From: JBJELF01 sp051879015 | GTDB lineage: Bacteria > Bacillota > Clostridia > Lachnospirales > Lachnospiraceae | Direction: 5' to 3' | DNA length: 40,079 bases | Assembly (NCBI GenBank): GCA_051879015.1 | Contig: JBJELF010000120.1 | Span: 1 to 40,079, forward strand | Shown here: positions 15,435 through 24,495 of the stretch, piece after piece | How the letters are laid out: every line of letters begins with the position of its first letter | Numbering within the stretch: position 1 is the stretch's first letter | Made by a program: the position numbers and the translations under genes | The notes under the pieces: model-generated | Database searches by the model: none | Told to the model about the DNA's origin: nothing | What the model saw: the letters and a program-made list of their open reading frames with translations, nothing else

Positions 15435-16908
15435 ATATTTCTCCAGAAAAGCATTGGTGAAAATGTTGGGAAAGCAGAAAGAGATAGAAGTTTGTTGTGA
15501 GGCAGAGAGTGGTATCGATGTGTTAGAATATTTGGAGGATCATGCCGCTGATATTTTAATTACGGATATTCGTATGCCCGAGATGGATGGTTTGGAGCTG
15601 ATAAAGCGTACTGCTCAGGAATATCCTCACATGAAAGTAATTGTTGTCAGTGGATATGCCGATTTCCGCTATGCTCAGAATGCGATGAGATGGGGCGTGA
15701 GGGAATATCTGACTAAGCCAGTCAAGGTTGAGGAATTGAATAGAGCGCTGCAAAATATGATCCAACAAATGAAGGAGAATGAACTTCAAGACAAAGAACA
15801 AGTCAAAAGCAATGCATTGAAATATTTGAAATTAGTCGATGTATTGAATCAACCTGAGTTGGGGAGAATGCTGTTTCAGATATCTGATGATATTCAGTAT
15901 CAGTTAATGGTGCTTCAGACAGAGAAAAATAGTAAATTGAAGATGGCTTACAATTTGGTGCAAGGCTATGACTGGAAACCAATAAGCGTGTTGCTATTTG
16001 AACGCTCAAAAGAGGTAGCAATCTTCCTTCGGGCGGAGAGTGAATCTGAGATGAAAAAAAATGAGTTACAAGCAGAAAATTTTGTACAGATGGCAGGAAA
16101 GATGAACCTTGCGGTCTATATTGCCGGTAGTGGAGTTTGTACAGGATTTGCTAGTCTGCCTTTGGTGTACGAAGAACTGGTGCGGACGATGAATGAACGA
16201 CTGACAGTAAATCGATGTCAGTATTACAAAAAAGATTCCTTTTCTGAAGCGCAGTATGTATTTTTTTCTAATCTGGACACTCAGATGGTATATGATGGCG
16301 TTCTTAGTTACCATTATCAGAGGGCGTGGGAGCCAATTAATCGATTTTTGAATCAAATTGAGGGAACGGGAATGTATAGTAGTCTCTGCATGGGGCTGCA
16401 AAAAATTTTTCTGTCATTGGCACAGGCTTGTCACGACCGTTCACCAGAACATTTTGAAGGAAGCTATGAAAAAATTTTCTTCAATTTGGATGAAAGCTAT
16501 ATGTATCAATTTCGCAATTTAGATGAAATTCGAGTTTATCTGGATGTGATGCTGCAGGAAATGTGTCAGCGAAATGCAAAGCATACGGGTGTGGTAGATC
16601 AAATTAAAGAGTTTGTGGAGCTTCATTATCAGGAGCCTATTACTTTGAATTCGGTGGCTCAGGAGCATTTTTTTATGAATGCCAGTTATGTATCGAGAAT
16701 TTTTAAAGAGTCCACGGGTATGGCTTTCTCCAAGTATTTGACAGAGGTACGTATGAGTCATGCCAAAGATTTGCTGAAAAATACAGGTTTTCGTGTCAAT
16801 GATATTGCAGGTTATGTGGGTTACAATGATGTCTCCTATTTCATACAGACGTTTAAGAAAATTACAGGTATGACTCCTGAGCAGTATCGACAGGAGAATA
16901 TGGAATGA
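15406..16908 (+). CDS. YesN-type response regulator with AraC DNA-binding domain
   Basis: The protein (500 residues from this start) has an N-terminal receiver domain with acidic pocket D8-D9, phospho-acceptor Asp54 in ITDIRMPEMDG and the switch lysine in YLTKPVK. A long middle region of unknown fold follows. The C terminus has two AraC-type helix-turn-helix units (about 405-500), including SVAQEHFFMNASYVSRIFKE and NDIAGYVGYNDVSYFIQTFK. The GTG at 15406 is preferred: GGGGGAG lies at 15393-15399, six bases before it, and VRKVIIADDE is the usual N terminus. An ATG at 15391 would overlap that ribosome binding site. Targets are probably carbohydrate genes elsewhere. Confidence 0.92.
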   Translation: MRKVIIADDEYFSRKALVKMLGKQKEIEVCCEAESGIDVLEYLEDHAADILITDIRMPEMDGLELIKRTAQEYPHMKVIVVSGYADFRYAQNAMRWGVREYLTKPVKVEELNRALQNMIQQMKENELQDKEQVKSNALKYLKLVDVLNQPELGRMLFQISDDIQYQLMVLQTEKNSKLKMAYNLVQGYDWKPISVLLFERSKEVAIFLRAESESEMKKNELQAENFVQMAGKMNLAVYIAGSGVCTGFASLPLVYEELVRTMNERLTVNRCQYYKKDSFSEAQYVFFSNLDTQMVYDGVLSYHYQRAWEPINRFLNQIEGTGMYSSLCMGLQKIFLSLAQACHDRSPEHFEGSYEKIFFNLDESYMYQFRNLDEIRVYLDVMLQEMCQRNAKHTGVVDQIKEFVELHYQEPITLNSVAQEHFFMNASYVSRIFKESTGMAFSKYLTEVRMSHAKDLLKNTGFRVNDIAGYVGYNDVSYFIQTFKKITGMTPEQYRQENME

Positions 16909-16963
16909 TAAAAAAGTACAGGTTGAGGAAATTTTGAAGCAAAAAGTAATTGATTATGGAATG

Positions 16964-17010
16964 AATCGAGTAGGAGGAAAGTTCTAGGAATTTCTTCCTG
17001 CTCGATTTTC
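16964..17010 (+). terminator. Terminator after the two-component operon
   Basis: AATCGAGTAGGAGGAAA (16964-16980) pairs with TTTCTTCCTGCTCGATT (16991-17007) with two mismatches, followed by TTTC. It closes the solute-binding/YesM/YesN operon. Confidence 0.75.
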
Positions 17011-17078
17011 ATAAAATGGAAACAATTTACCTTTATGATAAAATAAAATAAATTTGTTAAATGAAGGAGGCAGCGATT

Positions 17079-17783
17079 GTGGAGCCATTTGTTTGTCTGC
17101 ATGAAGTAAAAAAAATATATCAAATGGGCGAAGTGACCATCAATGCAGTAGATGGAGTTAATTTTGCTATCAATAAAGGTGAATTTGTTGTAATTGTGGG
17201 ACCAAGCGGAGCGGGAAAAACAACAGTTTTAAATATTTTAGGAGGGATGGATTATGCCTCTGAAGGTTCTGTGATAGTGGACGGGGAGGATATTGCCAAG
17301 TACACCCAGAAACAATTGACCAGATATCGCAGAAATGACATTGGATTTGTATTTCAGTTTTACAATTTGGTGCCAAATTTAACGGCAAGAGAAAATGTGG
17401 AATTAGCATTGCAAATTTGTAAGGAACCTTTGGATGCGGATGAGGTGTTGAGTGAGGTGGGATTATCTCATCGTGTGCAGAATTTTCCTGCTCAGCTTTC
17501 TGGTGGTGAACAGCAGCGTGTATCAATTGCGCGTGCTTTGGCGAAAAATCCGAAACTGTTGCTGTGTGATGAGCCTACGGGTGCGTTAGACTACAATACG
17601 GGAAAGCAAATTTTGAAATTGCTGCAGGATATGTGCAGAGAGCGTGGCATGACGGTGATTGTTATCACTCATAATGGTGCAATTGCTCCTATGGCAGACC
17701 GTGTAATTCAGATTAAAAATGGAAAAGTGGCATCGGAAAAAGAAAATCCAAATCCCATGGATGTGTCTTTGATTGAATGGTAA
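17079..17783 (+). CDS. LolD/MacB-type ABC transporter, ATP-binding protein
   Basis: The ATPase (234 residues from this start) has Walker A GPSGAGKTT, Q-loop IGFVFQFYNLVPNLTA, signature LSGGEQQRVSIARAL, Walker B LLLCDEPTGALD and switch VITHN. The TGALD and FVFQ-x-x-NL patterns place it with the LolD/MacB/FtsE group, whose partners are FtsX-like permeases that work on substrates outside or within the membrane. The GTG at 17079 is chosen because AAGGAGG lies at 17064-17070, eight bases before it; an ATG at 17061 would overlap that site. The large permease gene starts 21 bases downstream. Confidence 0.9.
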   Translation: MEPFVCLHEVKKIYQMGEVTINAVDGVNFAINKGEFVVIVGPSGAGKTTVLNILGGMDYASEGSVIVDGEDIAKYTQKQLTRYRRNDIGFVFQFYNLVPNLTARENVELALQICKEPLDADEVLSEVGLSHRVQNFPAQLSGGEQQRVSIARALAKNPKLLLCDEPTGALDYNTGKQILKLLQDMCRERGMTVIVITHNGAIAPMADRVIQIKNGKVASEKENPNPMDVSLIEW

Positions 17784-17804
17784 GGGAGGACATGGAGGAG
17801 TAGG

Positions 17805-20800
17805 ATGAAATTACAAGCTTTTCGTAAAGATGTGTGGAGAGAAATACGCAAGAGTCGTTCCAGATTTTTTTCTATTATGATGATTGTGGCCTTGGGTGTA
17901 GCTTTCTTTTCGGGTGTGCGTGCTTCCCAGCCGGATATGTATCTGACAGCGGATTCCTATATGGATGAAAGAAACTTGATGGATGTGCGAGTGGTGAGTA
18001 CTCTAGGTTTTTCGGAGGACAATGTGGAGGCCATTCGCAATTTGAAAGGAATTTCTGCTGTGGAGGGTTCTTGGTATACCGATTTGCTGCTCAATTATGA
18101 GGAGTCGGAATATGTCCTTCAGGTTATTGCCTTAGGAGAGATGAATGAGGTGGAAGTGACTCAGGGGCGTCTTCCAGTGGAGGAGAATGAATGTCTGTTG
18201 GATGCCAAATCTTCCATTCCATTGGGTGCCGAACTAACTTTTTATATGGATGCTGATTCGGATATCGAGGATACCCTGACCCAGGAGACTTTCACGGTTG
18301 TTGGAAAAGGATATTCCCCGTTATATGTTTCCACTTCAAGAGGCAGCACGAATATTGGAGATGGTTCTTTGGATTATTATGTTATTGTGCCAAAGGAAAG
18401 TTTTGTCTCTGAGTATTATATTCAGCTGTATGTGCAGGTGGAAGGCTGTGATGAGTTGAACTGTTATTCTGATGAGTATGTGGCAAAAGTGGAAGCAGCT
18501 ATGGATGCCATTGATGCCATTGCAGGGGAGCAGGGCGAGCTGCATTATGAATGTGCTATAAGAAAAGCAGCACAGGAAATCGAAGATGGCAAGCAGGAAT
18601 TAGCGGATAAAAAACAGGAAGTGGCAGAAGAATTGTCAGATGCTAGAGCAGAGTTGGATGATGGATGGCAGCAATATGAGGATGGTGTGCAGGAGCTGGA
18701 AGATGGCAGACAGCAGATTGCTGAGGCAGAGTCTGAGATTGCGGAGAATGAACAGCTCATCAAGGATGGACAGGCAGCTATTTCTGAAGCTGAGATGGAA
18801 ATTTCATCTAAGGAGTTGGAGATTTCAGCAGCAAAAATTGCATTGCCAGAGGCAGAGGCCCAACTTGCTCAGGGTGAGGCTACCTTAAAGATGTTGAAGG
18901 CTCTTTATCCTTCTTATTATTTGCAGATTGACTCGATTTCTCAGCAGATTGCGGATACAGAGGCGCAGATTGCAGAGGGAAAAGCTCAAATTGCAGCCTA
19001 TCGTGCAACGATTAATGACGGTGAGGTGCAGATTGCAGCAGCAAAAGTGGAGATTGAAAATAAAAAACAGGAGCTCGCCGATGGACAAACTGCACTGGAA
19101 GAAGCAAAGCAGCAGTTAGAAGAGGCAAAGAAGGAGCTGGAGGAGGGCGAGGCAGAGTTAGTGGATGCCAAAGAAAAATTAGAGCAGGGCGAACTGGATT
19201 ATGAAGAAGGAAAGCGTGAGGCAGAGGAGGAATTTGCCAAAGCAGAGGATACTCTTGCCAAGGCGGAAGATACATTGACTTCGATGGAATCTCCCACATG
19301 GTATCTGTTTGATCGCACTGACTTGCCGGAATACAGTGATCTGGGTGACAATGCAGACCGTATTGGAGCTATTGGTAAGGTATTTCCGTTGATGTTCTTC
19401 TTAATTGCAGCATTAGTGAGCCTGACGACTATGACCCGTATGGTAGATGAACAGCGAACTTTAATTGGTACTTTAAAGGCATTGGGATACAGCCGCATGG
19501 TAATTGCATCAAAATATATTTTTTATGCTTTTGCGGCAACGGCGTTTGGCAGTGTAATCGGTGTACTCATTGGTGAAAAATTATTTCCTTATATCATAGT
19601 CAGTTCCTATGGTTTGCTGTATCATCCCTTTAAGAATCCATTGATACCTTATGAATGGCAGCATTCTTTGACGGCAGCAGGAGCAGCTTTAGTATGTACA
19701 ATTGGAGCAACTATGGGTTCCTGTGTGAAGACTTTGGATAGTGGACCTGCACAGCTGATGCGGCCGGCGGCGCCGCCTCAGGGAAAACGCATTCTGTTAG
19801 AGCATATTACGATTTTGTGGAAACATTTTAGCTTTTCTCAGAAGGCAGCTTTTCGAAATCTGTTCCGTTATAAAAAACGTATGCTGATGACTATTGCAGG
19901 AATCAGTTCCTGCATGGGTATGATGTTGGTTGGTTTTGGTATTCATGATTCTATTGTGAATATCGGAGATATTCAGTTTAAACAAATACAGCTGGAAGAT
20001 GCTATGCTGATTCTCAATCCGAATGCCAGTGAGAAAGAAGATACCGAGCTGGATACTTATTTGAAATACAGTGAAGCGATTGAGGCATATGCTCCTGTCT
20101 ATATGAAAACAGTAAATGTGGTCAGTGAGGAAAGCAATCATGAGGCATATATTTGTGTGACGCCTGATGTGGAGAGTTTTTCTAAGTTTCATGTATTCCG
20201 CGACCGAGTGAGCAAGACCGAGTATGAGCTGACAGATGATAGTGTCATTCTGACGGAGAAGATAGCTGCCAATTTGGGTGTACGGGCAGGAGATCAAGTG
20301 TATTTCAAGAGTGGAGATGACAGCAGTATACAGGTTACTGTAAGCGCGGTCTGTGAAAATTATATTTATCACTATGTTTACATGAGTGAAGCCTGCTATG
20401 AAAAAATATATGGAGAAATTCCGGATTATGGTGTATATTATTTAGCATTTGCGGATGAGTATGCTGACAGCGCAAGTAAGATAGGAAAAGAGATTTTAGA
20501 GCATCCTGCGGCTTATAATATTACTTACACAGAAGATACCAATGCCACCTTGGATTCTATGTTGGCTGCTTTAAATTTAATTGTGGTGGTATTGATTGTA
20601 TCGGCAGGATTGCTGGCGTTTATTGTTATTTTTAATTTGAATAATATTAATATTACTGAGAGGCGACGAGAACTGGCTACTTTAAAGGTGTTGGGTTTCT
20701 TTGATGTGGAGGTAGATATCTACATATTTAGGGAAAATATTTTCCTAACTCTTGTGGGAGCAGCTGTGGGAATTGGAATTGGATATTGGCTGCATCAGTA

Positions 20801-20972
20801 TATTATTCAGACAGTTGAAGTGAGTATGGTAATGTTTGGAAGAGAGATTAATACCATCAGTTATGTATATAGCTATATCTTGACCTGTCTGTTTTCACTG
20901 CTCATCAATGGAATGATGCACTGGCAACTGAAACAAATCGATATGATTGAATCCCTCAAGAGCATTGAATAG
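17805..20972 (+). CDS. Large FtsX-like ABC permease with extracellular coiled coil
   Basis: The 1055-residue permease has TM1 at about 22-40, an extracellular MacB-like domain at about 45-250 and a long coiled coil at about 255-495, rich in Glu, Gln, Ala and Lys with repeated units such as QELADGQTALEEAKQQLEEA. A first FtsX domain follows (about 520-620, with TTMTRMVDEQRTLIGTLKALG), then another membrane segment near 700-720, a second extracellular domain, and a second FtsX domain (about 915-1050, with NITERRRELATLKVLGF). It pairs with the ATPase just upstream. FtsX-type pumps of this shape usually move force rather than substrate, controlling cell-wall enzymes or exporting lipoproteins or peptides. 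The downstream carboxypeptidase suggests a cell-envelope role, but that is inference. GGAGGAG precedes the ATG. Confidence 0.9.
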   Translation: MKLQAFRKDVWREIRKSRSRFFSIMMIVALGVAFFSGVRASQPDMYLTADSYMDERNLMDVRVVSTLGFSEDNVEAIRNLKGISAVEGSWYTDLLLNYEESEYVLQVIALGEMNEVEVTQGRLPVEENECLLDAKSSIPLGAELTFYMDADSDIEDTLTQETFTVVGKGYSPLYVSTSRGSTNIGDGSLDYYVIVPKESFVSEYYIQLYVQVEGCDELNCYSDEYVAKVEAAMDAIDAIAGEQGELHYECAIRKAAQEIEDGKQELADKKQEVAEELSDARAELDDGWQQYEDGVQELEDGRQQIAEAESEIAENEQLIKDGQAAISEAEMEISSKELEISAAKIALPEAEAQLAQGEATLKMLKALYPSYYLQIDSISQQIADTEAQIAEGKAQIAAYRATINDGEVQIAAAKVEIENKKQELADGQTALEEAKQQLEEAKKELEEGEAELVDAKEKLEQGELDYEEGKREAEEEFAKAEDTLAKAEDTLTSMESPTWYLFDRTDLPEYSDLGDNADRIGAIGKVFPLMFFLIAALVSLTTMTRMVDEQRTLIGTLKALGYSRMVIASKYIFYAFAATAFGSVIGVLIGEKLFPYIIVSSYGLLYHPFKNPLIPYEWQHSLTAAGAALVCTIGATMGSCVKTLDSGPAQLMRPAAPPQGKRILLEHITILWKHFSFSQKAAFRNLFRYKKRMLMTIAGISSCMGMMLVGFGIHDSIVNIGDIQFKQIQLEDAMLILNPNASEKEDTELDTYLKYSEAIEAYAPVYMKTVNVVSEESNHEAYICVTPDVESFSKFHVFRDRVSKTEYELTDDSVILTEKIAANLGVRAGDQVYFKSGDDSSIQVTVSAVCENYIYHYVYMSEACYEKIYGEIPDYGVYYLAFADEYADSASKIGKEILEHPAAYNITYTEDTNATLDSMLAALNLIVVVLIVSAGLLAFIVIFNLNNINITERRRELATLKVLGFFDVEVDIYIFRENIFLTLVGAAVGIGIGYWLHQYIIQTVEVSMVMFGREINTISYVYSYILTCLFSLLINGMMHWQLKQIDMIESLKSIE

Positions 20973-21020
20973 AACTATTCTTTATCGGTTCAAACTGCAG
21001 ATTAGGAAAAATATTTCTCT

Positions 21021-21048
21021 TTTCAATTTGAATTATTGATGATACAAT
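21021..21048 (+). promoter_or_regulatory. Candidate promoter of the D,D-carboxypeptidase gene
   Basis: TACAAT (21043-21048) is preceded by TGA, an extended -10 pattern. A weak -35, TTTCAA, lies at 21021-21026 with 16-base spacing. It stands 40 bases before the start codon. Confidence 0.4.
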
Positions 21049-21087
21049 GAGTATATTCGTGTAGCTTTGGAGGTAGGGATTAAATTT

Positions 21088-22629
21088 ATGAAAAGAGTAT
21101 TTTTTTTGAGTGTGCTGTTTTTGTTGTTGGTAGGCTGTGCAAGGGATGAAAAGACGCCAGTCTCATCAATTAGTGAAAGTACAAGTGCGAAAGAGGATTT
21201 TGTTCAGGATAATATTCAGACCCAGGAAGAAACAAAAGAATATACGGTGGAAGAAAAAGCGGCTGTAAGTGCGAAAGCTTACTGTGTAATGGACGGAGAC
21301 ACAGGCGAAATTTTCATGTCATACAATGGAAAAATGAGCTATGCGCCAGCTAGCATCACAAAGGTGGTGACCGCTCTGGCAGTAGTCAATCACTGTGAGG
21401 ATTTAGATGAACAAGTAGTGATTACGGATGAGATGTATGAAGATGTGGCTTTGCTCAGTTCTACTGTGCATCCTGCTCTGCGAGTGGGAGAAGTGCTGAC
21501 GGTGAGAGACCTGCTGTATGGTATGGTGTTGTGTTCGGGTAATGAGTGTGCCAGTGCTCTTGCCGTATACACAGCGGGCAGCGTGGAGGCATTTACTGTA
21601 TGGATGAATGAATTGGCAGAGCAAGTCGGTGCAGATGGCTGTCATTTTGTTAATGCTCATGGTTTAGATCAGGAGAATCATGTGGTATCGGCGGAAGGCA
21701 TCTGTAAGTTGTGGAGAGCGGCTTTAGAAAATGATACGGTGAGAGAACTTTTCTCTGCAGTCAGCTATAGCATTCCAGCTACTAATCTAGTGGCTTCTCG
21801 GGAGTTAACCTCCACCAATCAATTTTTAAATGGGAGTCAAAGTCTCGAAGGTGTGTATGCAGGAAAGACTGGTTTTACTTTCAATGCAGGATATACACTG
21901 TTGACAGCAGTAGAGCTTAATGATAAAAATATACTGGTAGCGGTTTTGGGATGTGACAGCGGGAAGAATTATGATGACACACGCTTTTTGTTAAATACGA
22001 TTGTGGGCGATGTTCCTTATGGAAATGTATATGGCAGCTATGTGAAAGCAATGAATACCGATTCTTTTGTAGTGTCGGCTCAGGTATCCTCTCAGGTCAG
22101 TGTTGGGTCGATAGCCTACTGGACCGAAGAGAATGGTCAGGATGACATTGTGTGGCTGAATGACGTCGCCATTGAAAATGGCTGTATGGAGGCTGAAATT
22201 TCAGCAGGAGCAGGGTTGTATAAAGTTGCTTTGATTGGTAAGGATGAGAAAGAAACAACCTTATCTCAGGAAATCATTACAGTTTTGATGAGTGGTGAGC
22301 AGCAGCCTGTGGGAAGCTATATCTGGAATGACAGGCAGTGGAGAATCTTGAGAAATGGTACCTGTGCGTTGGGCTGGTATGAGGACAATACAAATTATTG
22401 CTACGCTGGAACGGACGGACTGTTTGAGACTGGTATTTTTACTCTTGGAAGCACAAGCTATTATTTTGAAAATTATCAGATGCAGAGTGGCTGGGTTAAC
22501 TGGGAGGGCAATACGTATTATGCATTGCCCTGTGGTGACTTGGTTACGGGAAAGATTTTGATTGATGGTGTCTGGAAGGAATTTGACGAGAGCGGGCGTT
22601 TGAAAAATGCAGAAGTGCAAAGCAATTGA
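21088..22629 (+). CDS. D-alanyl-D-alanine carboxypeptidase lipoprotein with wall-binding-like tail
   Basis: The protein (513 residues from this start) is a penicillin-binding-protein-5-type serine peptidase (S11). It has a lipoprotein signal ending LLVGC and the three active-site motifs: SITK near residue 90 (SxxK), SGN in VLCSGNECAS, and KTG in YAGKTGFT. It removes the terminal D-alanine of peptidoglycan stems. After the catalytic part and a beta-rich domain, the last 110 residues carry aromatic- and glycine-rich units (WNDRQWRIL, LGWYEDNTNYCY, SGWVNWEGNTYYAL) resembling choline/glucan-binding repeats. ATG 21088 is preferred over a TTG at 21067, since the latter would place the GGAGGTAGGGA ribosome binding site inside the gene. 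Confidence 0.88.
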   Translation: MKRVFFLSVLFLLLVGCARDEKTPVSSISESTSAKEDFVQDNIQTQEETKEYTVEEKAAVSAKAYCVMDGDTGEIFMSYNGKMSYAPASITKVVTALAVVNHCEDLDEQVVITDEMYEDVALLSSTVHPALRVGEVLTVRDLLYGMVLCSGNECASALAVYTAGSVEAFTVWMNELAEQVGADGCHFVNAHGLDQENHVVSAEGICKLWRAALENDTVRELFSAVSYSIPATNLVASRELTSTNQFLNGSQSLEGVYAGKTGFTFNAGYTLLTAVELNDKNILVAVLGCDSGKNYDDTRFLLNTIVGDVPYGNVYGSYVKAMNTDSFVVSAQVSSQVSVGSIAYWTEENGQDDIVWLNDVAIENGCMEAEISAGAGLYKVALIGKDEKETTLSQEIITVLMSGEQQPVGSYIWNDRQWRILRNGTCALGWYEDNTNYCYAGTDGLFETGIFTLGSTSYYFENYQMQSGWVNWEGNTYYALPCGDLVTGKILIDGVWKEFDESGRLKNAEVQSN

Positions 22630-22642
22630 CATTTATAGAGTG

Positions 22643-22662
22643 ATACCCCGACCGTGGGGTAT
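22643..22662 (+). other. Hairpin upstream of prmA
   Basis: ATACCCC (22643-22649) pairs perfectly with GGGGTAT (22656-22662) around GACCGT. Only a short T run (GTCAGTTT) follows, so it may be a weak terminator of the carboxypeptidase gene or a leader hairpin of prmA, 20 bases from its start. Confidence 0.45.
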
Positions 22663-22682
22663 GTCAGTTTAGAAAGGAAAAG

Positions 22683-23645
22683 ATGAGTATGAAATGGAGT
22701 AAATTTACGATAGAGACAACGGTGTCGGCAGAGGATATTATCAGTGGTCTTTTAAGTGAAATGGGAATTGAAGGAATTGAGATTGAGGATAATGTACCAT
22801 TGACTGAGGAAGAGACGAAGGGAATGTTTATTGATATATTGCCTGAGCTTCCAGAGAATGATGGCAGTGCCAAGGTCAGTTTCTATCTGGATGATGATTT
22901 TGATATTCCAGCTACGTTGACAGAAGTAAAGCGTGTATTAGAAGAATTAAAAGAGCGTATGCCAGCTGGTTCCTGTGAAATTACTGCTTCTGAGACGGAG
23001 GATAAGGACTGGATTAATAATTGGAAACAGTATTTTAAACCTTTTACGGTGGACAATATTTTAATTAAACCGACTTGGGAGGAGATTCCTGAGGAGCATA
23101 AGGATAAGATGCTCATTCAGATTGATCCGGGAACTGCTTTTGGTACTGGTATGCATGAAACTACGCAGCTTTGTATTCATGGGCTGCAGAAATATTTAAA
23201 GCCGGGCGATACCTTATTGGATGTGGGCACAGGCAGTGGTATTTTGTCCATTTGTGGTTTGAAGTTGGGAGCTTCCAAAGCTTTGGGCACAGATTTGGAT
23301 GAGAATGCCATCATTGCGGTGACGGACAATATGCTGGCTAATGGAATCAGCGAGGAACAGTTTCAGGTGCTTTGGGGCAACTTGATTGATGACCAAAACA
23401 TTAAAGATCAGACTGGATATGAGTGTTGGGATATTGCAGTCGCCAATATTTTGGCAGATGTGATTATTCCTTTGCAGGCGGTGATTGCACCTCATATTAA
23501 AAAGGGCAGTATTTTTATTACTTCGGGTATTATTGACATGAAGGAAAAAGCGGTTGTAGCGGCTTTTGAGGCAAATCCAGATTTTGATATTGTAGAAGTA
23601 ACTCATCAGGGTGAGTGGGTATCAGTGGTTGCCAGAAAGAAGTGA
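22683..23645 (+). CDS. prmA: Ribosomal protein L11 methyltransferase
   Basis: The 320-residue protein has an N-terminal substrate-recognition domain (about 1-110) and a class I SAM methyltransferase domain. The family signature IDPGTAFGTGMHETTQLC, the SAM-binding glycine motif DVGTGSGILSI and the catalytic-site motif VANILADVI are all present. PrmA methylates lysines and the N terminus of ribosomal protein L11. The length is normal (about 310). AGAAAGGAAAAG precedes the ATG at 22683; a second in-frame ATG at 22689 is possible. It begins a run of translation-related genes. Confidence 0.95.
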   Translation: MSMKWSKFTIETTVSAEDIISGLLSEMGIEGIEIEDNVPLTEEETKGMFIDILPELPENDGSAKVSFYLDDDFDIPATLTEVKRVLEELKERMPAGSCEITASETEDKDWINNWKQYFKPFTVDNILIKPTWEEIPEEHKDKMLIQIDPGTAFGTGMHETTQLCIHGLQKYLKPGDTLLDVGTGSGILSICGLKLGASKALGTDLDENAIIAVTDNMLANGISEEQFQVLWGNLIDDQNIKDQTGYECWDIAVANILADVIIPLQAVIAPHIKKGSIFITSGIIDMKEKAVVAAFEANPDFDIVEVTHQGEWVSVVARKK

Positions 23646-23646
23646 T

Positions 23647-23713
23647 ATGATAGCAAGTGCGGAACAATCCGCAGTATCAAGGGGACAATATATTTTGCCC
23701 CCAACATCATAAT
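23647..23713. repeat. Dispersed palindromic repeat, copy D (two-hairpin form)
   Basis: After ATGATAGCAAG come TGCGGA-ACAA-TCCGCA (23658-23673) and AGTATCAA, then GGGGACAA (23681-23688) facing TTGCCCCC (23695-23702), and CAACATCATAAT. It has an extra TGCGGA/TCCGCA hairpin compared with copy C. It fills the gap between prmA and rsmE and would be part of their transcript. Confidence 0.7.
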
Positions 23714-23737
23714 GCAACAGAATGGAGATTAGATTAT

Positions 23738-24472
23738 ATGCATCATTTTTTTGTCTCGCAGAGTCAGGTGGGAGAAAATGAAATTTGTATTTTGGGAGCT
23801 GATGTCAACCATATTAAAAATGTGCTGCGAATGAAACTGAATGAGACGGTTCTGGTTAGTGATGAGAAGGGGATGGAGTATACCTGTCAGGTGGAGAAAA
23901 TGGAAGCTGATCAGGTGATAGTCAGAATTATAGATATTCAGAGTATGATGCACGAACTTCCGATCGAGGTGACCTTATATCAGGGTTTGCCGAAAGCGGA
24001 TAAATTGGAGTTGATTGTTCAGAAATCGGTAGAATTGGGTGCGAGTCGTATTGTGCCAGTGGCAATGGCAAGGTCCATAGTAAAAATTGAGCCTAAAAAG
24101 GAAGAGGCAAAGAGAAAGCGCTGGAATGCTATATCGGAGAGTGCTGCAAAACAGTCTAAGAGAAGCAAAATTCCAGAGGTCACGGGTGTAATGAGCTATC
24201 GGGAAGCACTTTTAGATATGAAAACTTTGGATAGACTGATTGTGCCCTATGAGTTGGCAGAGGGAATGGATGGTACCAGAGCGGTGCTGTCTGAATTGAA
24301 AGCAGGCATGAAAATTGGCATTTTGATTGGACCAGAGGGTGGATTTTCTCCTGATGAAATTGAGCAGGTAAAACAGCAGGGAGCACAGATTATCTCGCTG
24401 GGAAGACGAATTTTAAGAACAGAGACCGCTGGTATGGCAGCATTGGCAATGCTGACTTATGTGTTGGAATAA
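23738..24472 (+). CDS. rsmE: 16S rRNA (uracil-1498-N3) methyltransferase
   Basis: The protein (245 residues from this start) is a SPOUT-fold methyltransferase with an N-terminal PUA-like domain. Family motifs are present: GLPKADKLELIVQKSVELG, the R-W-x-x-I-S-E-S-A-A-K-Q-S-K-R block, LIGPEGGFSPDE and the knot LGRRILRTETAGMAAL. RsmE methylates N3 of U1498 in 16S rRNA. The ATG at 23738 follows AATGGAGATT and gives the usual N terminus MHHFFV. A more distal in-frame GTG at 23657 lies inside repeat copy D and is rejected. It is 24 bases upstream of the nifS-like gene. Confidence 0.95.
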   Translation: MHHFFVSQSQVGENEICILGADVNHIKNVLRMKLNETVLVSDEKGMEYTCQVEKMEADQVIVRIIDIQSMMHELPIEVTLYQGLPKADKLELIVQKSVELGASRIVPVAMARSIVKIEPKKEEAKRKRWNAISESAAKQSKRSKIPEVTGVMSYREALLDMKTLDRLIVPYELAEGMDGTRAVLSELKAGMKIGILIGPEGGFSPDEIEQVKQQGAQIISLGRRILRTETAGMAALAMLTYVLE

Positions 24473-24495
24473 ACATAAAGGGAAGAAAGAAGTAA

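Noticed and set aside
18571..19290. Tandem DNA repeats in the permease gene
   Set aside because: The repetition is at the level of coiled-coil amino-acid pattern; nucleotide copies are too diverged to call a DNA repeat.
19797..20372. A 191-codon open frame opposite the FtsX-like permease gene
   Set aside because: It is an antisense shadow inside a conserved permease, with low-complexity composition and no supporting signals.
23657..23737. Upstream GTG start for rsmE
   Set aside because: The extension is encoded by repeat copy D; ATG 23738 gives the family N terminus.
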